A program made the translations under genes and the position numbers. Of a stretch of 64,000 nucleotides of DNA, positions 52,635 through 63,970 are shown piece after piece. The number at the start of each line of letters is the position of its first letter. Positions within the stretch are counted from its first letter, which is position 1. The notes below the pieces were generated by a model that saw only the letters and a list, made by a program, of their open reading frames with translations, was not told where the DNA came from and ran no database searches. The stretch comes from Phytophthora sp. 'mugwort' (Eukaryota; Oomycota; Peronosporomycetes; Peronosporales; Peronosporaceae): positions 372,001 to 436,000 of the forward strand of contig JAUCEF010000012.1 in NCBI GenBank assembly GCA_033558025.1. The letters are read 5' to 3'.

Positions 52635-54484
52635 TTACTCATTGCCCTCCTCGCTAATTTCTTCCGTCCAGCAGTCATCGCATGCGCATTTAAACCACCT
52701 CTCATCCCTGTAGTTGACCGTGATCTGGGTGCCGGCCTTGACATCTTAAATCACCTTCACGAGCACCTTGACATTTGTCCTGTTTTGAAGCTCCACAAAA
52801 GCAACATTTGGGTCGCACGCGTGGCTAACAAAACGAGTAGTGTAGCCGCAGCGTAATGCTTTCACGTACACATACTTGTTTCGCGCTGACTTAGTGTTAT
52901 ACAGCATCGTGTAGCAACTTTTTCGCTTGACGGCTTGGTTTGGTTGCCCTTCTACGATCGCATCATACTCGCTCAGCGTGCCACGTACTCGCCTACGACG
53001 TCACCTACATCAAGCCACGTAGTAGTGTAAACTGCAAACCCGACTCGGTGTGTGTCAAACAGCTGGAGCGATGTGCAATAGTGGGGTGCGTTGCTGCACA
53101 GAGCTTGTAGGCTGCAGCAATCGGTGTGCAATAGACTGCAGAAGCTGCGTTATCGCATGTGTCCATGAAGCAGTCGCCGACACACTTGCACGCTCGTACT
53201 CTCCGATGTCTTTGAGCCCAATGCCGTCTGGGTTTGCGTAGGCCTTAATAAACTCCACGTCCTTAGCCACGGCTCCTCCTCCGGGAACGGGTGGTCCTGG
53301 ACCGGGGCCTCCGTGTATACAGAACGGCGAGCATGCAAGTTCCGTAGGCGAGACCTGACTCCCGGAAGCCTCAGCAGGGTCTTGACCTTGCGGGCCTTGA
53401 GCGTGCGCGTATGATAAATTTGCCTACCGCTGCGCGTGAAGCCACACTTGGCTTGGTCTCTGCGCTTCCTGGAACATGGAACGCTCCATTGTTCAGGTCT
53501 ATTTTTCGCTTGGTGCCGAATCCTAGCGCGCATTAGGCGAGAAGGGATTGTTTTTGCGTATGCATCCGCATCCAGAAAGTCACGGTCGCTTGGTTCATTT
53601 GTGTTCAAATTGTCTGCGCTAGCCACCAGCCCGCTACAGTCACTCCCTGCTGCAATTTCCTCATTCGCATTGGCCTCGGACGAAGCAGAAACATCGTTTC
53701 TATCTCCCAGGTCACGGCGAATCGACGATTTGCGTGCACGGGTCAACATGACAACGAGTCCAGCTGTCTCGATCACAACGTCCGTCCTTTCGAGAGAAGC
53801 CTTACGCCGGCGATATTCGACTGCCCCAGTTGATGCATCTCCACTAGTGCACGCACTGTCACGTCGGTTCCTGCTGCGCTGGATCCGGCGGAAGAAGGGG
53901 CGTCCTGCGTCGAGGAGTTTATCACTACTGCCGACTCTTGCGAGCAAATTAACAGCACATCCTCGTGTAGCGGGTCTCCATCTGACCTGTCCGATGCTTC
54001 TCCACTTCCTTCAGCAGCATCCGCGACGTTTTTCGCTGCGCTGGACGTGGAAGAAGGTGTCTCTTTCCGCAGCGCCGCGCCTGTTGTCACATCCGACTGC
54101 TGCAAACTAATCTCCCCCAATTCCTCGCGTGCATCTAACTGAGGTTGCATCATACGCTTGGTGAATGGCGCCCAGCAGAGCCTCGGCGAAAGCCCTGGAT
54201 GTCGTTGGGGCTTCAACACTCCCACCTACCAGCTTATACGAGCGCAGCTTGCACCACAACGCAGTGCCGTCCTCGCAACGGTTGCCAAATCGATCAGCTG
54301 TTCGCTTCACCATCGTCGTGAGAGAGAGATTTTTTCCAGTGTCCACGGAGAGCGGCAGGTTGACGCCTGGCATGTCGTCGATGCTGATAACGACTGTGGA
54401 CCGGAGCCAACGTGGGTCGCCAAAGACGAAGCCAGGCGTATAATATGCTAACGCGTCACCTACTCGGAGGGTCTCGGGGGGCAA
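52635..54484 (-). pseudogene. SET-domain (histone lysine methyltransferase-like) gene, broken
   Basis: The minus strand can be read from 54484 to a TAA at 52635 through several frames. The N-terminal part, VGDALAYYTPGFVFGDPRWL, STVVISIDDMPGVNLPLSVD and SLTTMVKRTADRFGN, is a compact unit I cannot name. A disordered Ser-rich middle follows. Then AKCGFTRSGRQIYHTRTLKA precedes the AWS-like Cys stretch CVGDCFMDTCDNAASAVYC and CSNAPHYCTSLQLFDTHRVG. The SET domain has VGDVVGEYVA, a frameshift, SEYDAIVEGQPNQAV, TTRFVSHACDPNVAF (the usual NHSCDPN), KVLVKVI, a TAA, then AGTQITVNYRDERWFKCACD. The conserved Tyr is kept, but Gly is Arg in YRDERWF. SET enzymes methylate histone lysines using S-adenosylmethionine. 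This copy is dead. Confidence 0.78.
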
Positions 54485-55719
54485 CTCCGATGGGGAGAGG
54501 CCTGCATGCTTCGATTGCGAGTGCTAGGCCGACTCGGCGCTGCTGTTAAGGACGTGGGAAGCGACGATATGCTAATGCTTCTGCCACACCACCCTAGGCG
54601 AAGCCTGCACTTGCTTTGCAGCCAGCGAGCACTGTCGCTGCTTAGTTTGGTGTGCATTTATTTTGTTGGTCGGCTCGGTACGTGTGCCGTTAGGTTTTCT
54701 CGTCGTTTGTGCTCGCACAACCAAACGTCCTCGACTTTGCCTTCAAGAAGGACACAGGTGATGTGCGTGAGAGCGCTGCCGCCACAATCGTCAAATACCT
54801 GCTCGAGTAGAGGGTCAACCATGGTCAATAACTCGCCGCAGCCACTCGTTCGGCCATGCTGTCACGCAGCCATGCCTTAATCCGAAGTCAATGACGGAGA
54901 TTCTCAATCCACCAGAAGATAGCGCGACATTAACGAAGACTCCAGCGGTGTCGAGGAGTATGATAGCGCCGATTATGGCGAGCCATTGGATCCAACGCAG
55001 GGCGCGTAACAGGAATAGTTCACTTCTGATGTACAGCTTGAGACTAAAGACATAAAGCATCTCTTTAAGTCCAACTTCCTTATCCGCGCTTCTTCAAAGG
55101 GCAAGTTGGGCGGGTCTGTGAGGAGGAATTCGAGGGATTTAGCGATAACTACAAGTGCAGGAAGCAATGGTATAGGCAGCATATGTCATTATTGGACTTC
55201 TTCAGACATACTGATAAAATGACTTTTCCTACAGTTGACCACTCCGAGACTGGGATTTCTATTACATATTACGTTCAAAGAGTGAGAGAGACAACTACTT
55301 AGTTTTGTATGCTGCCTGCTTGTCATCAGGAACCGTGTTTTCATTCCTGTTGAGCGTGTATTTTAAGAGTACGTTCACACTGAGAGGGTCATCTGTAACA
55401 GCCGAAGGGAACGTCGCAAATGTTGTCAACAGCGGTGACTGTACCGTGAACCTGCTCGGGTTAGACCTCTTCCAGCTTTCGCCGCCCGATGCGCTGCCCA
55501 TTGACGTCGAGGACGTTGATTCTGGTTAGATGGAGCTGTGAAGCCGTTGATGCAACCTCCGGACTGCCAGCTTGAATAGGTTGCTTGACTTCATATTTTT
55601 TGAAGATGATCAGTGAACAAAAGAGTTTGGCGTCCGAGCCAACGCGGAGCAGCTTACACATGGTGATTCCCTCCCGATCTAATATAATATATTAAGAGTT
55701 GTAAGAGTTGTAGTTCAGG
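54485..55719. other. No gene recognised
   Basis: Acidic, protein-like plus-strand words such as NEDSSGVEEYDSADYGEPLD near 54.94-55.0 kb and LFKSNFLIRASSKGKLGG near 55.1 kb suggest an unidentified decayed gene. Stops prevent any complete frame. A frame of 74 codons at 55305-55529 is unassigned. Confidence 0.35.
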
Positions 55720-56277
55720 CTAACTATAGTTGAGAGTAGCATATTCAGTACATGTATCGGACACAATGCTGCGGTACTTCGTCTTATCTGCTTCCCGAAA
55801 GTCTAATGTCTTACCATCATCGAGGTCAATAGCGAAATGACTTTCGTCCACACGGAACTGTTGATCGGGGTCAAAGACACCGTGGCTGAATAGGCGCTCC
55901 ATCGTAAAAACGGAGTACCACGAACTGCCCAATCTGTTCCGTTCTTGCCTCATTCACTCGCTTCGTGCCCTCAATTTATGTTAACGATGTTTTGGGCTAT
56001 GGAAAATCTCGAGTATGGCGAGAGGCGACTAGAGAGCTTAAATCTTACCACCAAATCTGCATGCAGTGTTGAACTGTGACCATTGTTGTACCATGTCAAT
56101 GAGCAGCCTTGAGGAAAACTTCACCCTCCGCCCGGCGTAGCTGGTCGATCTCTTGATGAAGCATCGGGTAGAGCCACCCCCAGTGAGCATTAGTTTTTGC
56201 GGCCACAGAGCCTTATGGGTTAGCCGGTGCCGCCTGCTGAATAACTGACTTGGTGTATGTGCGCTTTGGTGAAGCAT
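55720..56277 (-). pseudogene. Pogo-type (DDE_1) transposase fragment
   Basis: The frame at 55953-55720 reads HGVFDPDQQFRVDESHFAID then LDDGKTLDFREADKTKYRSI. This fits an oomycete DDE family in which the block is roughly N-x-DETHF-x-x-x-x-DNG-x-TLGF; the Asp in VDESHF would be the first catalytic residue. The upstream frame (56277-56038) contains RRVKFSSRLLIDMVQQW, which may be the preceding region. The remainder of the catalytic domain is absent. Assignment rests on this one block. Confidence 0.5.
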
Positions 56278-56549
56278 CCGGTATGGATGCTTTTATTTCC
56301 GGAAGCATTAGGATTCGAGGACGTCCCAGGATGCGATGATGTAGCAAAGGTTTAGATCACAGTAGTGCTAGCTAGACGAGGGAAAAGGCGTAGTTCTTTC
56401 GTCTTTTCACTCCGCGTCGATAAAGTCGACCCGCCTCACCGCGCCCTTCGACCCACTGCAATGCACTATCTGTTTGCCCCAATCAGGTTACGTGATGGAA
56501 GCAACTGCTCCGTTTCCTCGCCATCAACACTGTAGGCTATGACATCAAA

Positions 56550-57008
56550 GTTGCTCCACAAGATCAAGGCACTCAACAGCATGAACGACTCACTACTAGG
56601 TGTTAATGCGCAGCTCGAGACTTAGAGACTGTGCCTTCGCTGTTTTGACGACGTTTGCGTCGAGCTGAATGGTCTGGCAGATCTGATGATGCCAACGCCA
56701 AACAAAATGGTTGCTGCACTCACTAGCGTGACCATCTCGAACAATACCCTACACCATCCGCACCTGAACAACGATGGAGTCGGTGGTAGGAAACGTGGCA
56801 TTTGGTCGCCTCAGACTGCGAGATTATGGGGTAAGGCAGTCGTTATGCGCAGTTCGGTGCTTTTTAGCTGGGGTAACCCGGCCCACAGGTTTGTGACAGT
56901 GATGTCTTTGCCGAACATAATAACCCCTCTGCTTAGAAGCCGTGTCTGGTACTTCAGCAAGGCCCGAGTGGCACTTGACTACAGAATTATTAGAGACGTC
57001 ACCCACTA
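56550..57008 (+). pseudogene. bZIP gene remnant, C-terminal domain
   Basis: QLET, a stop, then RLCLRCFDDVCVELNGL matches VLESWRLFALYFDNVHVELKGL of the intact bZIP gene. The frame 56686-57008 continues MVAALTSVTISNNTLHHPHL and RKRGIWSPQTARLWGKAVVM, RSSVLFSWGNPAHRFVTVMS and ends VALDYRIIRDVTH, all collinear with the intact protein's last 120 residues. No basic region is found upstream. It is a truncated paralogue on the opposite strand from the intact gene. Confidence 0.8.
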
Positions 57009-57039
57009 GATAGAACTGTCAATCCGAATGGTGTTCACA

Positions 57040-57385
57040 ATATACAAGTGTCCGTCCTCGAATGCGAAGTTGTCTAGCGTCATTGAAGGAGTAGATTCCA
57101 AGATCGGGTGCCCCACGATAATCTACACAATTTTCTCGCAAATTTTGAAATCCAGCAACAATTATTTGCTACCACGTTTGGCATCTTCAAATACACATAA
57201 GTCGTCTTGTTTTGGTGTATACTGAATTTTTAGAATCCAGCTGACAACCGCAACGTTCCCATTTTCTGCCATCACTTTAGCTGTGTATCCTTCGGACATA
57301 TTGACGCCCAATCACTTGAGCACGTTCAGGCGGCCTGCACTGACGGTGCTATCCATGCATGCAGTCGTGCATATTGCCGAGGTAT
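57040..57385 (-). pseudogene. Ankyrin-like repeat remnant
   Basis: The minus strand reads GTVSAGRLNVLKWLGVNMSE then GYTAKVMAENGNVAVVSWI, two consecutive units of the oomycete ankyrin-like type (G-x-L-x-VLKWL, then EGYT-x-x-x-M-x-x-A). The DNA matches the remnant at 47.99-48.31 kb. It faces the bZIP remnant tail to tail. Confidence 0.55.
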
Positions 57386-57394
57386 GTTCCGAGC

Positions 57395-57730
57395 ATTTCT
57401 AACATTTGAGCCGGGCACTATCGCGCCCATGTTTGATTTGGTTAGACTTTCCGTTCCAGCGACTGTGTCTTCGATGATTTTCAGTTATCTGCACATTTTC
57501 ATGGCTGTGGCGTTCTGCTGGTTAAACCGTTCCGCCACGTCGTCAATATACCGAGTATTCTTAATCATATGCGTTCCGGCTATACCTCGTGATCAATCTT
57601 CATGGCCAAGATGAACTTGCCAGCACTCAGCTCCTTCATCTAGAATGCCGTCTTGAGAGCGTCGTTCACTTCACTGATCTCACCGCTTGTCTTGGTTGCG
57701 ATGATCATATCATCAACGTCTCTTCCTCAC
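57395..57730 (-). pseudogene. Ty1/copia reverse transcriptase fragment
   Basis: The minus strand reads DVDDMIIATKTSGEISEVND then ALKTAF, a stop, and KELSAGKFILAMKIDHEV. DVDDM is the RT active-site box (YVDDM in copia) and the following text is the typical copia continuation (A-x-KTAFKMKELG-x-x-x-FILGMEIDH). Later words VERFNQQ-like text in another frame (RNGLTSRTPQ) agree. The rest of the element was not found. Confidence 0.75.
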
Positions 57731-59217
57731 ACCGTCTCACTTCCTCTTCCTGACACCGTCTCTCCTCGCGTCCTGGGTTTGTGCCACTGAGCCAAGCCTC
57801 TTGCCGGAAGGCCCCTGTATGACCAACAAGTAAACACGCGGTTAGTACTCGCTCCTTGCCTGAGGTGTTGCGCTGTTCTGCTCGCCAGTCCTGTTCCTGG
57901 CCAGTGGACAGTGTCCGGTAGCTACGTCTAGCTAAACACGCGCGGCGTACACGAGGCCAATTATTTGAGGTTCGCAGCGTAAGGGGCTCTCCTAGATCTC
58001 TGCTAGATCCTCAGAACGGGGCGCTAGGGGGATAAATGACCGGGGGCTAAACGACCCTCTCTTTTAGCTTACCAGAGTTCTGCACGGGCTTCGATACCGG
58101 CCGGATCCTACGGGACTCTGTAAACCCGTCTCCTGTCCGTCCGTACTCGCTTTCAACAGCTGCAACAAAACGGCTTTCCGTGGGCTGTCGTCTAGGCGGT
58201 TCTTGCCCATAATTTCGGTAGGTTTGCTGATGCCTTGTTGGCGTGGCGGGTCGAAGGGAAAGTAAGTGGCCGACTTTTTAGAACTTCTCAGGGGCGCCAC
58301 GTGGACCACACATAAGCCCTCGACGAAAACAAAGTACGTCCATTAAGCTCGCACGGATAGCTTGCCATTGGGCAATCTTATGCTTAAATCCGACGCCTAT
58401 TAGATGACCTAGGTCATTTTTGTCGAAATGTCCCTAAATTTTTCTGACCGGAGGAAGTACTACTTTTGGCGGCCGTAATTAGTCTGTGCACAAAATTAGT
58501 CTATACAGATTATTGTGCGTTCTAGTCGAAGTTTTTGCGGTCGATTGGTTGAATCGACGCGCCCAAATCGACCTGCAAATCGACCGAAACCAAACGCACT
58601 TAAGTTACTAATGGTCACCATTAAATACATAATCGGACTTAGGCGAAACCTTGCCGTACCATATGGGCCCAACAGGCAAAATTCGTTACATTCGTATCGA
58701 ATCGAGTTGAGCTAAACAGGAAAAATGTAGGTTAGATGAAGGCAACATGCAGGTAACTGCATTGTTTCTTGGTGCACATCGAGAGTAGAGGCTTGAGCGC
58801 TGGATGACCGTCGAGACAATATGCTTTAGAAGATGGCGTCCGGGAGTAGGTAGTTGCTGGGTCGACTCAACTATTAAGCCAGCAAGATACGGCACTCGAG
58901 ATGGGGCCGTGAAAAAGCTTTAAAAGAGATCTTGGTCACTTGGCGTTGCGCGTATTTTTCAAAGTGAAATTGGAGGCCGGGGAAAGGTTAGAGATCGTGA
59001 AATATTCTCCACCTAACAGGGGCCCGGATGGAGCGATCGTTCGCGACTTCGCATTCGGGAGTTGGTGATAGCCGCGTGCCCTCAACTGGGTCAGATTGAC
59101 TTGGCGTGAAGGCTCAAGGAAACTTGGACCTGGATTGTACCTCCCCTATATGGGGAGCGAGTTGTTGTCGGGTTTCGGGAGGACGACTCGTAGCGTGGGT
59201 AGCCTTAGGACGGTTGT
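57731..59217. other. Mostly unassigned; possible HTH transposase start at 58064-58309
   Basis: A minus-strand frame (58309-58064) reads MGKNRLDDSPRKAVLLQLLK then ASTDGQ, which loosely resembles the N-terminal helix-turn-helix of Tc1/mariner-like transposases of oomycetes. The resemblance is weak. AT-rich sequence with repeated ATCGAC words lies at 58.53-58.59 kb. I see nothing else. Confidence 0.25.
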
Positions 59218-59850
59218 CTAGTTTGCGGTTTGCGTCTGCTTTGGTGGGCTAAAAACGGCGTGCTTGCACCGTCTAGATTGCCGGAAGGTTTCAGTGCACA
59301 ATTGTCTAGAATGTTGATGGGTCCTAGGCTGAACTTGGTCTTCGATTGAGAAATGATAAATGTGTTCGATGTTGAGGGGTCTTGGAGATCTTGAAAAAAC
59401 TTGGGCCGGGAACTGGTCGAGTAGTAGAAAGCTTGTGTAAGCGTTTGGCAATTTAGATGTTAATCCGCTTGCGATTGACATCCATCGAGAACTGCTTGAA
59501 GTACTTGATGCGATGTCTCCCCAATTCAAAATAAACAAACTTGGCGAGCATAAGCGAAGCCATGAAGTGACTTACTTTCGCTGTATCACCTTGGCTTGAA
59601 GTGAAGATGTAGGTTTTAGGTTTTGTTGTAGAATTCGGTTTGAAGAGAAGACTTTAGATCGGGTTTTACAAGCTCTTTATTGGAAAATCGGTAAAAAAAA
59701 AAAAAGCTTCCAAACGTTCCGGAATAGCCGTACGTAAGCGGGAATCTTGAACAAAGTAAACTCGTGTACCACAATCGAAACCAGATCACATCGCGGAAAA
59801 GGCGAAAGGGTCTTCGTCAAAGTCTTGGAGCCATTCAGACTTAAAGGCGG

Positions 59851-61191
59851 CTAGTTGGGGTATGTAGCGTTCAAATTCGACTTTGCGTGGGTTCGTGAGC
59901 GTCTTGTATAGCCGCTGGAAATGAAGGCGAACCATGGTAAGACATTGGCGATAGACACCCATAATGATAGGGCTGGTTCGTCATAGATTGCCTTGTTCCG
60001 ATTCATCCACAAGTGCGTAGCACACAACACCGTAAAATATTGAAGAGCCTGATCGGCAAAAAGTAGCCGTAGGTACCACGAGCCAAATCCGGTGTTTCCA
60101 ATGATGTAGGAACAGTACTTGAGGTCAGCCAATTTCGCGATGGAAAATACGGCAAAAAAGGGGCAGGGATAAGCGCCAGATACTGTGGGCCGTGTTGCAT
60201 TCCCATAATAAATACGTGGGGGTTTTCGGAACCTCACAGTCGTAAACACAGTTAATGTCCACTGTGTGCCAACCGTGCTTGTAGCGAAACCAAGTCCATT
60301 ATGCTGAAGGCGGAAGAGGAAGTCCGCATAGACTGGCAGAGAATCATGCTGGTGTGCGCGTTCCGTGATCCAATAGTCCTTATACAGAGTGACCACCGGC
60401 ACTCCAAGTTGCCTGAAAGGCGGAGTGGGGAGAGGCGTTGAGTCCAGTAAGCGCTCGATCATGTGGTTGGGGAGATCAAGAATATCCCGGCCGTCGAAGG
60501 TTCAGATATGCTGGGAGGAAACCATACTGTCGGGAGGGAGTGGATAGATAGCAAAGTTCCATAGTGAGCGGGGATCGCAACACGAGGAGCGAGAGCTTGA
60601 ACTACCACAGTCTCCGAACGGTCGCTTTTGATGGAGGATCCGGCAAGTGCCTCACTTAGGGTGGCTTCGTCCGGAACCAGCCAAAGCAGCACAGGAATGT
60701 CGAAATACGCAGGATACCTTGGCGGCTAAAGAACTTGGTAGCTTTGCGGTGAAGAGCGGCCAGAGTTCGCTTATCACCCGTGAACCGTAGAAAAACATTG
60801 TTCCAGAGCGGCCAAGTAAGTTTGGATAGCACTGGGTTCTCGTTGTGAAGCTTAGGAAGAATTTTAGTACTCCAAGTCGAGATAGCAGCGCGCCAGTATT
60901 GCGGTACTGATTCCATCGCGAAGAGTGTGCCCAATGCGACAGAGGAATGTATAGAAAGTTAAGACCAACCCCCTGACCTTGAAAGGCTTCGTCAAAGGCC
61001 GCTTGAGCTGAAAGAAACGACTTGGGTGGCTTAGCCACATTGAGTCGACACTGTCGAGTCAGTTGCCGGATTAAGTTAACTTGGGGAAGCTCTACAGACA
61101 TTGCCACAGAAGACAAGTCTAAGCCCCCAGCTTGAGACGCCACGGCGTGCCATTTGCTGGGAAATTGGCTTCGAGCAGCTGGGTCTCCCAC
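59851..61191 (-). pseudogene. LINE ORF2 C-terminal region, broken
   Basis: The frame 61191-60652 contains KWHAVASQAGGLDLSSVAMS and VKLTWPLWNNVFLR-type text in its neighbour. The frame 60462-59851 ends in SIAKLADLKYCSYIIGNTGF, LFADQALQYFTVLCATHLWM and NRNKAIYDEPALSLWVSIAN. The last block is typical of the conserved end of oomycete LINE ORF2. A Cys-His zinc finger like those of R2-type LINEs was not clearly seen. The function of this region is not established. Confidence 0.6.
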
Positions 61192-61331
61192 GGGTATTGT
61201 TCACGAAATTCCGCATCAACGCCAAAAGATACACAGTTTTTGGAATCGAATCAGCAGCTGCTTGAGCTGGTATTGGGTCGTACACTTGGGGCCGACGGCC
61301 ATTCTTAGGAGTGTGGTAGACTCCCCGTTCT

Positions 61332-62348
61332 TCAGTACACGAACCCCGCAATCACGAAGAAGTGCTTGAATTTCACCATCCGAAGCCTGCCAAGGTCGCA
61401 GCGGAAAAATGCTGTTTTGTCGATATTCAACTTCATCCCAGTGGCTTGATAAAAGTCTTGAACGCGATCCAGAAAAGTAAGAGCGTGACAGAGATTGCTG
61501 ACCATTCCTGTAACATCATCAGCAAAACTGAGGAGGTGATGCAAGTTATCCCGAATACGAATCGCAAATTCACTGTTGACTGCGCGGCGGTAGCACAGTA
61601 GCGGCGCAATGAAGAGGATAAATAGTCCCGAACAAAGAGGATCACCTTGGCGAACTCCTGCACCGAGGCTGAAGAACTCAGAGCGCGAGTAGTTGATGAG
61701 AACGTGCACCAAGTCCCGCTTAAGAAGGTCGATACCCAGTGGCGAAAATTGGCGCAAAAGCCCCAATGGGCGAGTACAATGTCTAACGTCTGCCAGTTAA
61801 CACTGTCAAAAGCCTTGACGAAGTCAAGGCAAATGGCACCGGCTGGGTCTCGTGTGTCTGTCTTGCTACAGTGATCTATCATATCCAAGAAGTACCGAAG
61901 TGCATGGCGAATGTCCCGGCCAGGTATGAAGCCAAATTGGTCCACTCCCAGCAGCGTCGGTAAAGCTTGATTGATCCTGCACGCCAAAGCCTTAAGCCCG
62001 AATTTGGCGTCTTAATTCAGGAGAGTCAAAAAAGGTCGGTAGTTCTTCGTGTCAGAGCGGGATCCCTTCTTGAAGAGAAGCGAAAGGTAGGCACGGCGTT
62101 GGAACTTGGTCATACAGACCCTTCCGGAATTGGGCAGCGTAGCTTATTTCCAGAACCATCGCCCACTCAGATGGGAAAAGCTGATGGTATTCTACCGACA
62201 AGGCATCGGGACCCGGCGCCACGAGCAGTGTTCTTGATGGCGTAGTAAAAGTCGTTCGCCGTGAGCGGCGCGTCCAGGAGCAAAGTTTGGGTTGAAGTCT
62301 GTCTCCGGATACTGTGCTGCAAAATGGATTGGAGCTTGTCTCGATCAA
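61332..62348 (-). pseudogene. LINE reverse transcriptase, broken
   Basis: In coding order: APGPDALSVEYHQLFPSEWA (fingers), GVDQFGFIPGRDIRHALRYF, AGAICLDFVKAFDSVNWQTL (motif A with catalytic Asp), GAGVRQGDPLCSGLFILFIA (motif B, GVRQGDPLSP in most LINEs) and LLSFADDVTGMVSNL (motif C, FADD with both Asp). All catalytic residues are intact, but they lie in at least three frames. Confidence 0.85.
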
Positions 62349-62649
62349 AGCCCCTATGCTCTACATTGAGGTCCCGGGAGTCAGATTGAAAGAGGCGCCC
62401 CCAGTAGTCACGATCGTTGCCTTGATGACGTCTGGGTCTCGAGAAATTCCCGCCGGCGTGTCTACCGCAGAAATAGTCAGCTTCATGTCAGCTGCCGCAG
62501 GGGTCCGAAAGAAGTGCTTCAACGATGTTTCCGCTGTTGCAACATCCGAGTCAAACTTGGAAATTGAATTTCGTTCTCGGAGAGCGGTGCTAAAATTTGT
62601 GAACGCTTTCTTGGCTTCCTCCCGTCGACGTTCATTGATGTCACTTGGG

Positions 62650-63630
62650 TCAAGAGCAAATTGCCGTTCCGAGTCTTGAAGAGCATGAAGTAGGTCCCGT
62701 AGCTGGGGGCTGTGGCGCGCTTTCCCTTAGGTACTCCTGGCTCAGGAAAATGCGGTCGCGGCGCTTGTCTACATCGAGAATACATCCAGGGTTACGACTC
62801 GGGTCCATACTGGACATGAGACGTGTCAGGTTCTGCTGGAGTTGAAGCTGGACCTCTTCACATCGGAGCAACGGCAGAGGACACTTGAACGGGAGTTTGT
62901 CGGGTGGAGGGGAGTCATCCGACGAAGCCGAGAATTCCACTGGTATATGATCACCATTGCCCGGCTTGAATCCATAGATATGGGCGCTTGAGCGGGTAAA
63001 TTTATCGTAAAAAATCCACACTAGCGAGGCAGTAGTGAATCCGGTTTCGACGAGAGGCCTGTAAATTCCTGTGTGTTCGGGTGTTCCAAGCGCCAGAAAT
63101 CAATGAGGCCCAATTGGATCATCCAGTCGAAGAGGTCCGATCTACCGTTGTCATGGTAGGTGGAAGATGCCGAGGCTTGGTCTAGTTCAGGGTCCATAGT
63201 CATATTGAGATCGCCCGACATAACATGGAGTGCGGAGGCGTCAAAGCCACGTGGAATAAAATGCAGGGCGTTCAATCGGTTGAGCCGGCCCATACACCAC
63301 GTGAAAGAAAAGCTGGAGTGATCCCAACTTCGCAGATATCACCATAAACCGATTGCTCAGAATAGGTGAGTCTGTGAAATTGGAGGTCACATCTTGGAGA
63401 TTTTGGAACGGGTGAGCTCCGTTGAAAATGAGAGCCACTCCGTTGCGTCGTTGGTACGAGCGGGTGCCTTGGTTTGACCAGAAAGCACGGGCTCGAGCAG
63501 CTTGAACAAAATAGTTGTTGTCTGCTAGAGACTTGGGGCTCGAGAGCTTGGTTTCTTGTGCAGCAACAACTTGGTAACGCGTTAGAAGATCCTGGTAGAG
63601 TTGGAGGCTTGGATTATTATGCCAATTCAC
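62650..63630 (-). pseudogene. LINE AP-like endonuclease, broken
   Basis: MNWHNNPSLQLYQDLLTRYQ then VVAAQETKLSSPKSLADNNY has the QETK box with the catalytic Glu. FFHVVYGPAQPIERPAFYS, then in another frame MSGDLNMTMDPELDQ (GD-x-N), NTQEFTGLSSK, and GNGDHIPVEFSASSD (the DH pair) follow in order. All key residues of the AP endonuclease fold survive. Two frame changes break the gene. This enzyme nicks the target to prime reverse transcription. Confidence 0.85.
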
Positions 63631-63667
63631 ATTAAGTGAAATAGCCTTAAAGGTCCAAGGCTCCTGC

Positions 63668-63970
63668 CTAGAAATGAAGGCGAGGAGTCAGTTCCTCCGA
63701 GGAGGAGGGCTTGAGAGCTTGTACCGTGGAAACCAGGGATTTTAGGAACGTCGGGACTCTTTCGTACTCCAATAGACCGGTGGCAAATGTGCTAAAGCCT
63801 AATTGCCAGCGTGTGGTCGGAAAGGAGTGGGAGATGAGGTTGGCGAGAAGTTGCGGGTTCCCACCAATTAGCACGTGTAGCTTTAGAGAATCGAGATAGA
63901 CCGTAGGTGCCATAATGTGAAGTATCACATGCCAGGCAGCCAAGGTTCTTAGAGTGGGAACGGAATCCAC
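63668..63970 (-). pseudogene. Possible end of LINE ORF1, partial
   Basis: A frame of 100 codons reads TLRTLAAWHVILHIMAPTVY and PTTRWQLGFSTFATGLLEYE before stopping 40 bases upstream of the endonuclease frame. Its position suggests the end of ORF1 or the linker before ORF2. No RNA-binding or CCHC motif is visible within the window. Confidence 0.4.

Noticed and set aside
53436..54110. A 224-codon plus-strand open frame
   Set aside because: It lies antisense to the SET-domain pseudogene, is Ser/Arg/Leu-rich with no motif, and is explained as a shadow of that gene's frames.
59695..59707. Poly-A tail of the right-hand LINE
   Set aside because: The A tract is on the plus strand while the LINE is encoded on the minus strand, so it would be poly-T at the element's 3' end.
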